Origin: Nitrospirota bacterium
Lineage (GTDB): Bacteria > Nitrospirota > JACRHJ01
NCBI GenBank assembly: GCA_016212105.1
Contig: JACRHJ010000024.1
Location: 44,463-108,462, forward strand
DNA length: 64,000 bases
Reading direction: 5' to 3'
A program made the position numbers and the translations under genes. The notes under the pieces are model-generated. The model ran no database searches. It saw only the letters and a list, made by a program, of their open reading frames with translations, and was not told where the DNA came from. This document shows, in pieces, positions 9,532 to 17,390 of the stretch (position 1 is the first letter of the stretch; every line of letters starts with the position of its first letter).

Positions 9532-10571
9532 CCAGCCTCGTACCAATCTGGACGCTCGACTTCCTCGGCAATATCGCTATCATCGCGCTGTCCTTCTACC
9601 TGCTGTTCAAGATCGACAGGATAATGAAGCTGCGGCTCCGAAGGCCGCTCTGGATGTACCTCCAGTGGCAGGTCATAGCCCTTACCGTATTCTCCTTTTC
9701 GCACTCCATAGGACATATCGTCAGGCGCGTGATGATACTGATGGACCACCGGGCAACCTGGGACAAGATCTCGCCGTACACCGGCAGCATAAACAGCATA
9801 TCGTTCGTCGTCGTCGGCATACTGGCCTTCCTGTACAAGGACATCGAGTCCGCGAGCGAGAAGATCGGGACGCTGGAGGAGGCCAAGAAGGAACTCGAGG
9901 CGACGGCGGGCAAGCTCCTCGCGTCACAGCGCAAGATGGCCGAGGACGCAGAGGAGATTACGCTCAAGAACAGGGAGCTGACCGCGCTCAACCGTATCGC
10001 CATGACCGCCGGCAGGTCGCTCGAACTCGACAAGGTGCTCTCCTCCATCATAAAAGAGGTCAGGGCGTTCCTCGATGCGGAGTTCTTCTGCATATACCTC
10101 GTCGAGCAGGGGAACATCGTCATCAAGACATGCGAGGGGCTCTCGGAGGAGTTCAGCGGCAAGACCAGGTCGCGCAGCGTCGAGGAGCCCTGGCTCAAGA
10201 GGGAGGTCATGGAGGGGCGGCCGTTCTTCGCCCGTGAGCGCATCGACGAGCACGCCGGCAAGGTGGGCCCGGACATCAAGGCGGAGGGCGTACAGGCCTG
10301 GGCCGCCGTGCCCCTGATGTCGAAGGGCAAGGTAGTGGGCGTCCTCGCGGCCGGCTCCACCCGCTACGACGGCATAGACGAGCGGCAGCTCGACACCCTC
10401 TCGACCATCGGCGGATACGCGGGCATCGTCATCGACAACGCTATGCTCTACGAGGAGTCCCGGCAGAAGGTGGACGACCTGGAGCGGTTCCGGAAGTTCT
10501 CGGTCGGCCGCGAGATGCGGATTATAGAGCTGAAGGAGAAGGTCGCCGATATGGAGAGGAAGGAGAAGTAG
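9528..10571 (+). CDS. Membrane-anchored GAF-domain protein, no output domain
   Basis: A 347-residue protein. Three N-terminal membrane segments (about 8-25, 43-66, 92-107) include a SFSHSIGH histidine motif. A coiled coil at about 110-165 is followed by a GAF domain at about 165-320 (LDKVLSSIIKEVRAFLDAEFFCIYLVE, with AAVPLMSKGKVVGVLAAGS), then a second short coiled coil ending at the stop. There is no kinase, HTH, GGDEF or methyl-accepting domain after GAF, so it must signal through a partner or is structural. Overlap with the preceding gene implies a two-component membrane complex. The GAF call is good; the role is unknown. Confidence 0.8.
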   Translation: MTSLVPIWTLDFLGNIAIIALSFYLLFKIDRIMKLRLRRPLWMYLQWQVIALTVFSFSHSIGHIVRRVMILMDHRATWDKISPYTGSINSISFVVVGILAFLYKDIESASEKIGTLEEAKKELEATAGKLLASQRKMAEDAEEITLKNRELTALNRIAMTAGRSLELDKVLSSIIKEVRAFLDAEFFCIYLVEQGNIVIKTCEGLSEEFSGKTRSRSVEEPWLKREVMEGRPFFARERIDEHAGKVGPDIKAEGVQAWAAVPLMSKGKVVGVLAAGSTRYDGIDERQLDTLSTIGGYAGIVIDNAMLYEESRQKVDDLERFRKFSVGREMRIIELKEKVADMERKEK

Positions 10572-10622
10572 CGGAACCCCTTCACCCCAACCCCTCTCCC
10601 GCGAGGAGATGGGAATCAGAAT

Positions 10623-10934
10623 ATGAAACGCATACATTCTATTCGTAACGAAGATATCTCCTCCGCCCTCCTCGCCGTCCCCGAGGGCCACACCCACCTG
10701 CGCCTCGCCCTGACGACGAAAGACGGTGAGAATGTCGTACTCTCCGAGGCCGCCATCGCGGCCATCGTACGCGCGTACACGACGGTCAAGACTCACCCGG
10801 TGAAGCGCGCGGTAAAGCTCGTATCAGAGACGCCTGTCGGACTCAAGAAAGGCTACGCGAAGCACCAACTCATCGAGGCAGACGTGCCGGACGAGGACGT
10901 GGTGGGGGAGATGACGGGGCTGCTTGAGTTGTAG
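10623..10934 (+). CDS. Small conserved-looking hypothetical protein
   Basis: 103 residues, acidic at the C-terminus, no signal or membrane segment. Not recognised. Codon use resembles the neighbours. It sits 51 nt after the GAF gene, separated by a short repeat ('accccaacccctctcccgcgaggag' at about 10584-10608), so it may share the transcript. ATG at 10623 lies after GGGAATCAGAAT, a weak ribosome site. Confidence 0.6.
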   Translation: MKRIHSIRNEDISSALLAVPEGHTHLRLALTTKDGENVVLSEAAIAAIVRAYTTVKTHPVKRAVKLVSETPVGLKKGYAKHQLIEADVPDEDVVGEMTGLLEL

Positions 10935-11486
10935 CTGCCCGATTCATCGGTCGGTTTTCATGTAGGGGCCGACCCGTGTGTCGGCCCTTTCTTAATTCTT
11001 GATGTAGGGGCGGGCCTCTGTGCCCGCCCAGGTTTAATTCCTGGATTCCCGCCTTCGCGGGAATGACGGTCAAAGGATGTGATTGCCGCGTCGTCCCGCG
11101 AAGCGCGGGACTCCTCGCAATGACAAACAAAAGCGGGCCGACACACAGGTCGGCCCCAGAGTGTTAACAAACCCCTGTTTCACAATAACAGGGCAACGAA
11201 GACCGTCGTTCCGAGCGAAGTCGAGGAACCTACCTTTGACTTGGCTCTATTACAATCAAAGGCTTACTGTTGGTCCCTCCACGGAGCCTGCCCTGAGCGT
11301 AGCCGAAGGGGTCGGGACGACGTCAGGCTTTCTTTAACGTCATCCAATTGTTTCGGGACTTTGTCAGCAGTCTGGGGCCGACACAAGGATCGGCCCTTTC
11401 TTAATTCTTGATGTAGGGGCGGGCCTCTGTGCCCGCCCAGGTTTAATTCCTGGATTCCCGCTTCCGCGGGAATGACGCGCTAACGC
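10935..11486. repeat. 550-bp repeat block with an 87-bp duplication
   Basis: No gene. Two near-identical 87-bp units lie at 10981-11067 and 11390-11476 (same strand). Each joins the tail of a GGCCGAC repeat, a GGGCGGGC...GCCCGCCC hairpin and an ATTCCCGC...GCGGGAAT palindrome (11045-11064; 11454-11473). Between them are a 'ttgccgcgtcgtcccgcgaagcg' copy (about 11080-11120), a GGCCGAC palindrome (about 11133-11157), and a 'cgttccgagcgaagtcgagg' copy (about 11200-11228). Confidence 0.85.
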
Positions 11487-12086
11487 CTACCCGTAATTCT
11501 CCTTCATGAACGCCAGCAGCTCCCGATGCCAAAGCTCCGGGTTGTCGAGGTACGCAGGGTGCCTCGCGCCGTCGATTATCAGCAGCTTCGAATCCTTGAC
11601 CTCCTTGTGCAAAAGCTCCGCGTTGGACATCGGCGCGATGTGGTCTCTGCTTCCCCATACGATCAGCGTCGGGACTGTAATGTTCTTGAGCCGGTCGCGG
11701 TTCTCCTCGACGCTGACGCAGCCGATGAGCACCAGGCCGCCGACCAGTTCCGGGTGGTCGAGCGTGAAATGGAGCGCGATGCGCCCGCCCATCGACGGGC
11801 CGACCAGCACCGGCCTGTCCATCCCCTCGCACTCGATGAGCCCGGCTACCACCTTGTCCGGCCCCTTGCCGCATATCGCGGTCTTGCCGAAGCCCGGCAT
11901 GTCAGCCGCGGTCGCGTCGTAGCCCGCCTTGCCGAGCGCTTCGAGCGTGCCGAGCTCCCGCCACGTCTCGGCCTGGAAGCTCATGCCGTGCAGGAGCAGG
12001 ATGTCCTTGCCCTTCCTGCTACCAGCATGAAGCGTGTTGACCTCGCAGGGGCCGACTTGGACTGTCTTTTGTTTAATTGCCGGCAT
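11487..12086 (-). CDS. Alpha/beta hydrolase (ABHD14-like)
   Basis: A 199-residue cytoplasmic hydrolase. The oxyanion-side motif LLLHGMSF is followed by the nucleophile elbow GPSMGG (Ser) at about 98, the acid in GSRDHIAP and the catalytic His in GARHPAYL; the triad is complete. Substrate unknown. Start 12086 is chosen because GGAGG lies 6 nt upstream, giving MPAIKQKTV. It is a single gene between a repeat block and the exchanger gene, same strand, with a 49-nt gap. Confidence 0.85.
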   Translation of the reverse strand: MPAIKQKTVQVGPCEVNTLHAGSRKGKDILLLHGMSFQAETWRELGTLEALGKAGYDATAADMPGFGKTAICGKGPDKVVAGLIECEGMDRPVLVGPSMGGRIALHFTLDHPELVGGLVLIGCVSVEENRDRLKNITVPTLIVWGSRDHIAPMSNAELLHKEVKDSKLLIIDGARHPAYLDNPELWHRELLAFMKENYG

Positions 12087-12135
12087 GCGTGCCTCCTTTA
12101 TATTAAACAAGGCAGGCTAATTGAGCCTCGCCAAG

Positions 12136-13152
12136 CTACTCGCCTCCGCTGAATTTATAGCTCGTGACGACGTTTAACGCATACAGTGCGATGAGAACTA
12201 CCGAGTCCCACCCGACACGCGCGGGCGACTTCTTTTTCGACTTGTAAAGCAGGCCGACGAGCGATACCGCCGTCATCACGAGCGCGATGCACGCGGTGAT
12301 AAGCTGGCCGCTGGCCGCCTCCGCGAGTATCGGCCCCCTTGCGTAGGCGATGTCATCCACCGCGATTACCACGCAGTTAAACATGTTACTGCCGAAGACG
12401 TTGCCGACCGCGATGTCAAACGAGCCCATGCGCACCGCGGAGACGGCAACGACCAACTCCGGAAGCGAGGTGGACACGGCAAGGAAAACGCTCCCGAAAA
12501 ACCCGTGTCCGACTCCCATCGCGTCGGCAAGCTCGATGCCCGCCTTGGGAAGAAGTGTGCCGCTGACCGCCACGCCGGACGCGCAGAGCAGGAGCATGGC
12601 GGCTGCCTTCCGTACAGACATCCCGGCTAAGGCGACCTTCCCGGCCTCCTCTTTCATGTACTTGGCCAGCTCACGCCTTTCAAATTCAAAAGACATGCGG
12701 GAGGCGATAACGTACACGACGATTATTAGCGGAGTCGTGATACCCAGGTGAGATATTGAAAGCCGCGAAAGCGGCTGGATTACAAGGCCGAATGAGACGA
12801 CGCCGATTAGAACGATGCCGAAGCATGCGGCAAGGAGGTTGCCCGGCCCGAGCTTGACATGAAGCGGGCCGTCCTTGTGCATGAAGTCTATGAGCGCGAT
12901 TATTACGAGGTTGAACACGCAGCTGCCGAGCGCGTCGCCGAGCGCGATGTTGGGCGAACCCGCATAGGCTACAGCGCTTATGCCAGCGGACAGCTCCGGC
13001 AGGGACGTGGCGACTGCGACGGCGGTCATGCCTATCCAGACCTTGCCGATGCCGGTCATCTCGGCAAGCAGGTCAGCATAGCGGGACAGCCCGGTCGCCG
13101 AGACCACGATTACGGCGGTGCAGAGTATGAACGTCAGGACGAGGAAGAGCAT
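12136..13152 (-). CDS. Sodium/calcium exchanger family membrane protein
   Basis: A 338-residue, about ten-helix CaCA-family antiporter (YrbG/CaxA-like). The two inverted alpha-repeats are clear: ATSLPELSAGISAV...GDALGSCVFN near 48-82, and STSLPELVVAVSAV...GNVFGSNMFN near 222-258. These carry the ion-binding acidic residues. Probably exchanges Na+ or H+ for Ca2+ at the inner membrane. Ribosome site weak. Confidence 0.92.
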   Translation of the reverse strand: MLFLVLTFILCTAVIVVSATGLSRYADLLAEMTGIGKVWIGMTAVAVATSLPELSAGISAVAYAGSPNIALGDALGSCVFNLVIIALIDFMHKDGPLHVKLGPGNLLAACFGIVLIGVVSFGLVIQPLSRLSISHLGITTPLIIVVYVIASRMSFEFERRELAKYMKEEAGKVALAGMSVRKAAAMLLLCASGVAVSGTLLPKAGIELADAMGVGHGFFGSVFLAVSTSLPELVVAVSAVRMGSFDIAVGNVFGSNMFNCVVIAVDDIAYARGPILAEAASGQLITACIALVMTAVSLVGLLYKSKKKSPARVGWDSVVLIALYALNVVTSYKFSGGE

Positions 13153-13228
13153 GGTTTTGTGCCCGTAACCATTATCAGCAGGAGGTCATGGAAAGTATAG
13201 CATATGGGAAGGAAAGCGGCGGACTGCG

Positions 13229-13942
13229 TTAATCAAACTCTTTCCTGCATTCCGCCAGGTAATTCCTGCCTTCGTCGTCGAGCTTCTTCGCGAAGGCATC
13301 CAGCCACTTTGCCGGGTCTACCTGCCCGGCCAGGTGCGGGAAGAGCGACATCGCGAGCTCCATCGTATGCCCGAGCATCGGGACGCCGCGCATGTATACG
13401 AACGTGTCGTCGGTAATGTGAAGCTCCTCGTAGGCAGCCCGCAGCTTCTCGACGTGCCCGAACGCCAGTTCGTACTCGCCGCGCTCTTTCAGGAACTGCG
13501 CGAAGTAGAACCTCAGCATCACGGAGCTTATCTGCTCGCCGTAGTTGCCGGCCTCGTACGCGGCTTCCATCTTTGCGAACGAGTCCTGCGCGAGCGGCAC
13601 GTCGCCCGCCGTCAGGGCCGCGCGCGCGAGGTTGAACCAGTCGGTGCCCGCGCCGGTATACTCGGCCACCTCGCGGCAGAGCATAACCGAGCCCGCGATG
13701 TCGCCGCGCCTGAAGTTTGCGAGGACGACGAGCCTCTTGACGGCCATCCTCCGCTCCGGCGGCTCGACGGCATCCAGCCGCGCGGCAAGCTCGTCGAGCT
13801 TATCGTATTTGTCCGCGAAGATGTCGGCGTACACGGGGCCGAGTTCGGGGAAATTCTTGATGAGCGAGTCGAGGTCGTCATTCGGGCGCAGGGGTGGGGT
13901 CTTGGCTGACAAGAAAGACTTGATCCTGTCGATGAGCGACAT
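13229..13942 (-). CDS. TPR-like helical hypothetical protein
   Basis: A 237-residue soluble protein predicted mostly helical, with tetratricopeptide-like hairpins (LARAALTAGDVPLAQDSFAKMEAAY; FAQFLKERGEYELAFGHVEKL). No catalytic motif. Good ribosome site (GGGAGGG). Probably a protein-interaction scaffold; partner unknown. Confidence 0.65.
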   Translation of the reverse strand: MSLIDRIKSFLSAKTPPLRPNDDLDSLIKNFPELGPVYADIFADKYDKLDELAARLDAVEPPERRMAVKRLVVLANFRRGDIAGSVMLCREVAEYTGAGTDWFNLARAALTAGDVPLAQDSFAKMEAAYEAGNYGEQISSVMLRFYFAQFLKERGEYELAFGHVEKLRAAYEELHITDDTFVYMRGVPMLGHTMELAMSLFPHLAGQVDPAKWLDAFAKKLDDEGRNYLAECRKEFD

Positions 13943-13994
13943 ATCCCTCCCATCAGAACACCGTTACAAACTCTCGCGGAGAACGCCATAATAC

Positions 13995-14213
13995 CTACGA
14001 TTGTCCGACCGGTTCTAACTCTCTTAAAATACGTGTAACAATATCGTCGGCCTCATCTGGAGACATCACTCCGGAGAACCGTGCGAACGACTTTTCCCTG
14101 ACGTCTTCAACTTCCAATGTAATATTCACGCGGGTATTTTCTGCGATACCCTCCAGGGGTTCGATGGGACGCAAAATACCGTGTTCGTAAACCGCTCTTA
14201 TCAGCATGCGCAT
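13995..14213 (-). CDS. AF2212/DUF104-type antitoxin-like protein, orphan
   Basis: A 72-residue protein whose N-terminus (LIRAVYEHGILRPIEPL) is the hallmark of the DUF104/AF2212-like family, usually the antitoxin of a PIN-domain VapC toxin. No PIN gene is adjacent: downstream is the TPR-like gene, upstream a small membrane protein. No ribosome site. It may be a relic or regulate something in trans. Base composition is lower in GC than its neighbours. Confidence 0.7.
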   Translation of the reverse strand: MRMLIRAVYEHGILRPIEPLEGIAENTRVNITLEVEDVREKSFARFSGVMSPDEADDIVTRILRELEPVGQS

Positions 14214-14225
14214 ATATTAACCTTT

Positions 14226-14585
14226 TTACCTTTCTACATAAGCAAATTCTTTGATTGCAAAGTGTGTTATGAGGATTGCAACTGAATTAACGAAGAAAAG
14301 TATCGGACGAAACTCCCTTGAAGGAGATATACTGGACCAGATCAACAAGGCAGCTGTTAATATTGTCGAAGAGTAAAGAACAAAGCGACTTGTTGGCTCA
14401 TCCTTGATGTTGGTTGTAGTCATAAACAACCCGCCCAAGTAAATAAACACAACCAACTCGGTAAGTGCAGCTTCTACATATTCGTCAGACGAGAATTCCG
14501 CAAACATACCGATAATCCAAGAAACCAGCAACAATATTGACGATAACAGGCAAAGTATCCCAAGAGGCAGTTTGTATCTTCGCAC
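14226..14585 (-). CDS. Small AT-rich membrane protein, unknown
   Basis: 119 residues, about four transmembrane segments (5-28, 40-58, 68-85, 93-110). GTG start preceded by GAGGTG. Not recognised. GC content is visibly below the window average, suggesting acquisition together with the 13995-14213 antitoxin-like gene 12 nt downstream. Confidence 0.6.
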   Translation of the reverse strand: MRRYKLPLGILCLLSSILLLVSWIIGMFAEFSSDEYVEAALTELVVFIYLGGLFMTTTNIKDEPTSRFVLYSSTILTAALLIWSSISPSREFRPILFFVNSVAILITHFAIKEFAYVER

Positions 14586-14606
14586 GGTTACACCTCAGAA
14601 TGATCG

Positions 14607-15788
14607 CTACCTGTACACCGGCAGATAAACCGTGAACACCGTCCCCTTGCCCGGCTCGGTGTCCACCTTTATCGTCCCTCCGTGCTCCTCCACGACCTTG
14701 AGCGACAGGGCGAGGCCCAGGCCCAGACCGCCGCCCTTTGTCGAGTAGAACGGGTTGAAGATGTCCTTCATCGCCTCGTCTTCTATACCGCTCCCGGTGT
14801 CGGAGACCTTCACCGCTACCATCGTCTTTTTACCCTTGTCGGTCTTGATGGTGGAGTACAGGAAGTCGGACGGGATACCGGTGACGAGGGTCAGGACGCC
14901 GCCCCTGGGCATCGCCTCGACCGCGTTCTTTATGAGGTTTATGAAGACTCCGGACAGCCCGGACTCGTTCGCTACGACCTCCGGCATGGACGGGTCGTAG
15001 TCGCGTCGGACCTTGACTTTATGCTTCTTCATGTCGGGGGCCATGAGCGTCAACGCCTCATCGAGCAGGCTGTGGAGGTTCACCGGCAGGAGTTTCGGCG
15101 CGACGGGTTTTGACAACCCCTTGAGCGAGTCGAGGATGCCGGTAAGCCTGTCCACCTGCCTTATCACGACGTTTATGTACTCGGCGAGCGACTCCTCGTT
15201 TGGGAGCCCGCGCACCTCGTCCCGGAGGAGCTGGGACGCGCCCTTTATCCCGCCGAGCGGGTTTCGGACCTCGTGGGCGACGGAGGCCGCCATCGTGCCG
15301 AGGTATGCGAGACGCTCGGACTTTTTAACTTCTTCTTCGAGTTCGCGGATGCGCGAGGCTTCGCGGAGGACGAGCAGGACGCCGACCGGCCTGCCCTCGG
15401 CGTCGTCCATCGGGGCGGCGGACGCCTCGACCGGGGCGCGGGACGCGTCCTGCCTGAATATCTCGGCGGAGAAGCCGGTGTGCGGGCGGCCCGTTTCGAG
15501 TGTGCGAAGCGCAAGCTCCACCAGCGGCTCGTTGGCCTTGCCGAGGACGTCGGACGCGGGCCTGCCGAGCGACTCGGCGAGCGGAAGGAGCGCCATCTCC
15601 TCGGCCGCGCGGTTGAAGCCCGCGAGCCGCAGCTCCATGTCGAAGACCAGTATCCCCTCGGTCAGGCTGTAAAGGAGGCTCTCGTAGTATTCGCGGCTTC
15701 CGGGCTGGAGTTCTATCGGCTTCGTGACAGGAGTGTCATTGGATTCTTCGTTGGGTGCGCCGGTGTTTCTCGGGTGGGATTTCGGCAT
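14607..15788 (-). CDS. PAS-domain histidine kinase (NtrB-like)
   Basis: A 393-residue soluble kinase. PAS domain at about 35-145 (LLYSLTEGILVFDMELRLAG), a short coiled coil, HisKA with GTMAASVAHEVRNPLGGI (His), and HATPase with an N box (NLIKNAVEAM), G1 (DTGSGI) and G2 (GGGLGLGLAL). The layout matches NtrB-type kinases that pair with sigma-54 activators, but no response regulator lies nearby. Start 15788 is chosen over 15848 because the upstream extension is encoded by a repeat. Confidence 0.9.
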   Translation of the reverse strand: MPKSHPRNTGAPNEESNDTPVTKPIELQPGSREYYESLLYSLTEGILVFDMELRLAGFNRAAEEMALLPLAESLGRPASDVLGKANEPLVELALRTLETGRPHTGFSAEIFRQDASRAPVEASAAPMDDAEGRPVGVLLVLREASRIRELEEEVKKSERLAYLGTMAASVAHEVRNPLGGIKGASQLLRDEVRGLPNEESLAEYINVVIRQVDRLTGILDSLKGLSKPVAPKLLPVNLHSLLDEALTLMAPDMKKHKVKVRRDYDPSMPEVVANESGLSGVFINLIKNAVEAMPRGGVLTLVTGIPSDFLYSTIKTDKGKKTMVAVKVSDTGSGIEDEAMKDIFNPFYSTKGGGLGLGLALSLKVVEEHGGTIKVDTEPGKGTVFTVYLPVYR

Positions 15789-15805
15789 TTGGGTAGCCTT
15801 ATTAG

Positions 15806-15834
15806 AAAGACAGGGCCGCCCCGCAGGGCGGCCC
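15806..15834 (-). terminator. Palindrome, likely terminator after asd
   Basis: On the minus strand GGGCCGCCC (15834-15826), a short loop, and GGGCGGCCC (15821-15813) are followed by TGTCTTTCT. It lies 30 bases after the asd stop codon and before the histidine kinase start. Confidence 0.5.
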
Positions 15835-15863
15835 CTGATAAAATGCAACTTTCGCCGCCACTC

Positions 15864-16877
15864 CTACTTTATCAGCTCTTCCGCAATCTGCACCGCATTA
15901 AGCGCCGCGCCCTTCCTCAGGTTGTCCGAGACCACCCACAGGTTCAGGCCGTTCTCGATCGACTCGTCCTCGCGGACGCGGCCGACGTAGGTGTCGTCCT
16001 TGCCGACGCAGTCTATCTGGAGCGGGTAGAGGTTCTTCGATGGGTCGTCGTACACTATGACGCCCGGCGCGGCGGCGAGTATCGCCCTGGCCTCGTTCGC
16101 GGTCAGCTTCTTTTCGGTCTCGATGTTGACCGACTCCGCATGGCAGCGGAAGACCGGAACGCGCACGGTGGTAGCCGTCACCTTGATGTCCGGGTCGAGC
16201 ATCTTGTGCGTCTCGTGCACCATCTTCATCTCTTCCTTGGTGTAGCCGTTGTCGAGGAAGACGTCTATGTGCGGCAGGCAGTTGAACGCAATCCGGTGCG
16301 GGTAGACCTTGTTGGCCGGCTCCTTGAAGGACAGGAGCGCGACGGTCTGGTCCATCAGCTCGTCCATCGCCTTCTTGCCGGTGCCGGAGACGGACTGGAA
16401 GGTCGTGACGACTATCCGGGTTATCTTCGCGGCGTCGTGCAGCGGCTTCAGGGCCACGAGCATCTGGATGGTCGAGCAGTTCGGGTTCGCTATGATGCCC
16501 TTGGGTATGTCCTTCAGGTGGTGTGAGTTGACCTCCGGCACGACCAGCGGGCAGTCCTTGTCCATCCTCCACGCGGCGGAGTTGTCTATGACGATGCAGC
16601 CGGCGGCCGCGGCGATGGGCGCGAACTCCAGGCTCCTGGAGCCCCCGGCCGAGAAGAGCGCGATGTCCACGCCCGCGAAGGAGTCCTTCGTCAGCGTGTG
16701 GACGGTCACGTCCTTGCCCTTGTACTGCATCACCTTGCCCTCGGAGTTCGCCGATGCGAAGAGCCTAAGCTCGGAGACCGGGAAGTTCCTCTCCTCCAGC
16801 ACCGAGACCATCTCCACGCCGACCGCGCCCGTCGCGCCTACCACCGCTACTACATATGCGTCTTTCTTCTTAAGCAT
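15864..16877 (-). CDS. asd: Aspartate-semialdehyde dehydrogenase
   Basis: 337 residues. Reduces aspartyl phosphate to aspartate semialdehyde with NADPH, the branch point to lysine, threonine, methionine and diaminopimelate. N-terminal VVGATGAVG (nucleotide binding), catalytic Cys in NPNCST near 130, and the substrate-binding FRCHAESV region near 242. Full length. It follows hicA by 25 nt on the same strand, at the downstream end of the leu series. Ribosome site weak. Confidence 0.97.
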   Translation of the reverse strand: MLKKKDAYVVAVVGATGAVGVEMVSVLEERNFPVSELRLFASANSEGKVMQYKGKDVTVHTLTKDSFAGVDIALFSAGGSRSLEFAPIAAAAGCIVIDNSAAWRMDKDCPLVVPEVNSHHLKDIPKGIIANPNCSTIQMLVALKPLHDAAKITRIVVTTFQSVSGTGKKAMDELMDQTVALLSFKEPANKVYPHRIAFNCLPHIDVFLDNGYTKEEMKMVHETHKMLDPDIKVTATTVRVPVFRCHAESVNIETEKKLTANEARAILAAAPGVIVYDDPSKNLYPLQIDCVGKDDTYVGRVREDESIENGLNLWVVSDNLRKGAALNAVQIAEELIK

Positions 16878-16902
16878 CTAACAGCCCCAACCTCTCTAGT
16901 GG

Positions 16903-17151
16903 TTAAAGAGTCAACAGCGTCAACAGATACCTGAAGCGCTCCCTTGATATTTTTGCCTGCGCCAGAATCCCGTTCAACAGACCGGGCTTTATATCCTTGC
17001 CCTTGTGCACCGGTACGGGAAACGTGAGTTCCTCGTCTCCCACTACCTTCGAAACAACCACATGGCTGCCCTTCTGTCTAAGCACCTTGTAGCCGTCCTT
17101 GACAAGGGCCTTCAGGAGCTGCTCCCCGGTAACGGATGGCAGCTTAGCCAT
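16903..17151 (-). CDS. hicA: HicA-family mRNA interferase toxin
   Basis: 82 residues with the HicA double-stranded-RNA-binding-like fold: LPSVTGEQLLKALVKDGYKVLRQKGSHVVV, where the His of KGSH is the expected catalytic residue. It overlaps the upstream antitoxin gene by 8 nt. HicA cleaves mRNA independently of ribosomes when free of HicB. The antitoxin-first order is the reverse of classic hicAB. Confidence 0.85.
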   Translation of the reverse strand: MAKLPSVTGEQLLKALVKDGYKVLRQKGSHVVVSKVVGDEELTFPVPVHKGKDIKPGLLNGILAQAKISRERFRYLLTLLTL

Positions 17152-17368
17152 TGACGACCAGTTCGAGTTCCTGCCGTAATATCTCGCGTCTCCTGGAAAA
17201 AGCCTTCTCCGGCCCGACGGTCTCTATGAATAGCTCCGCCGCCTCCCTGAGGTTGTTCAGGGCGTCCTTCACGTCGTCGCCCTGCGTCCAGATATCGAGT
17301 TCCGGGCAGTAGACCGAATAACCCTCGTCTTCGGGAAGAAGCTCTGCCGTGATAGTACGCTTTTCCAT
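17144..17368 (-). CDS. hicB: HicB-family antitoxin
   Basis: 74 residues: a degenerate RNase-H-like HicB fold (ITAELLPEDEGYSVYCPELDIWTQGDD, then a helix DALNNLREAAELFIE). No clear C-terminal DNA-binding HTH or RHH domain, so autoregulation is uncertain. Start 17368 is chosen for the AGGCGGT ribosome site. It begins 22 nt after the leuB stop codon and is read with leuB. Confidence 0.82.
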   Translation of the reverse strand: MEKRTITAELLPEDEGYSVYCPELDIWTQGDDVKDALNNLREAAELFIETVGPEKAFSRRREILRQELELVVNG

Positions 17369-17390
17369 AGTTACCGCCTTTGGCTTTATT

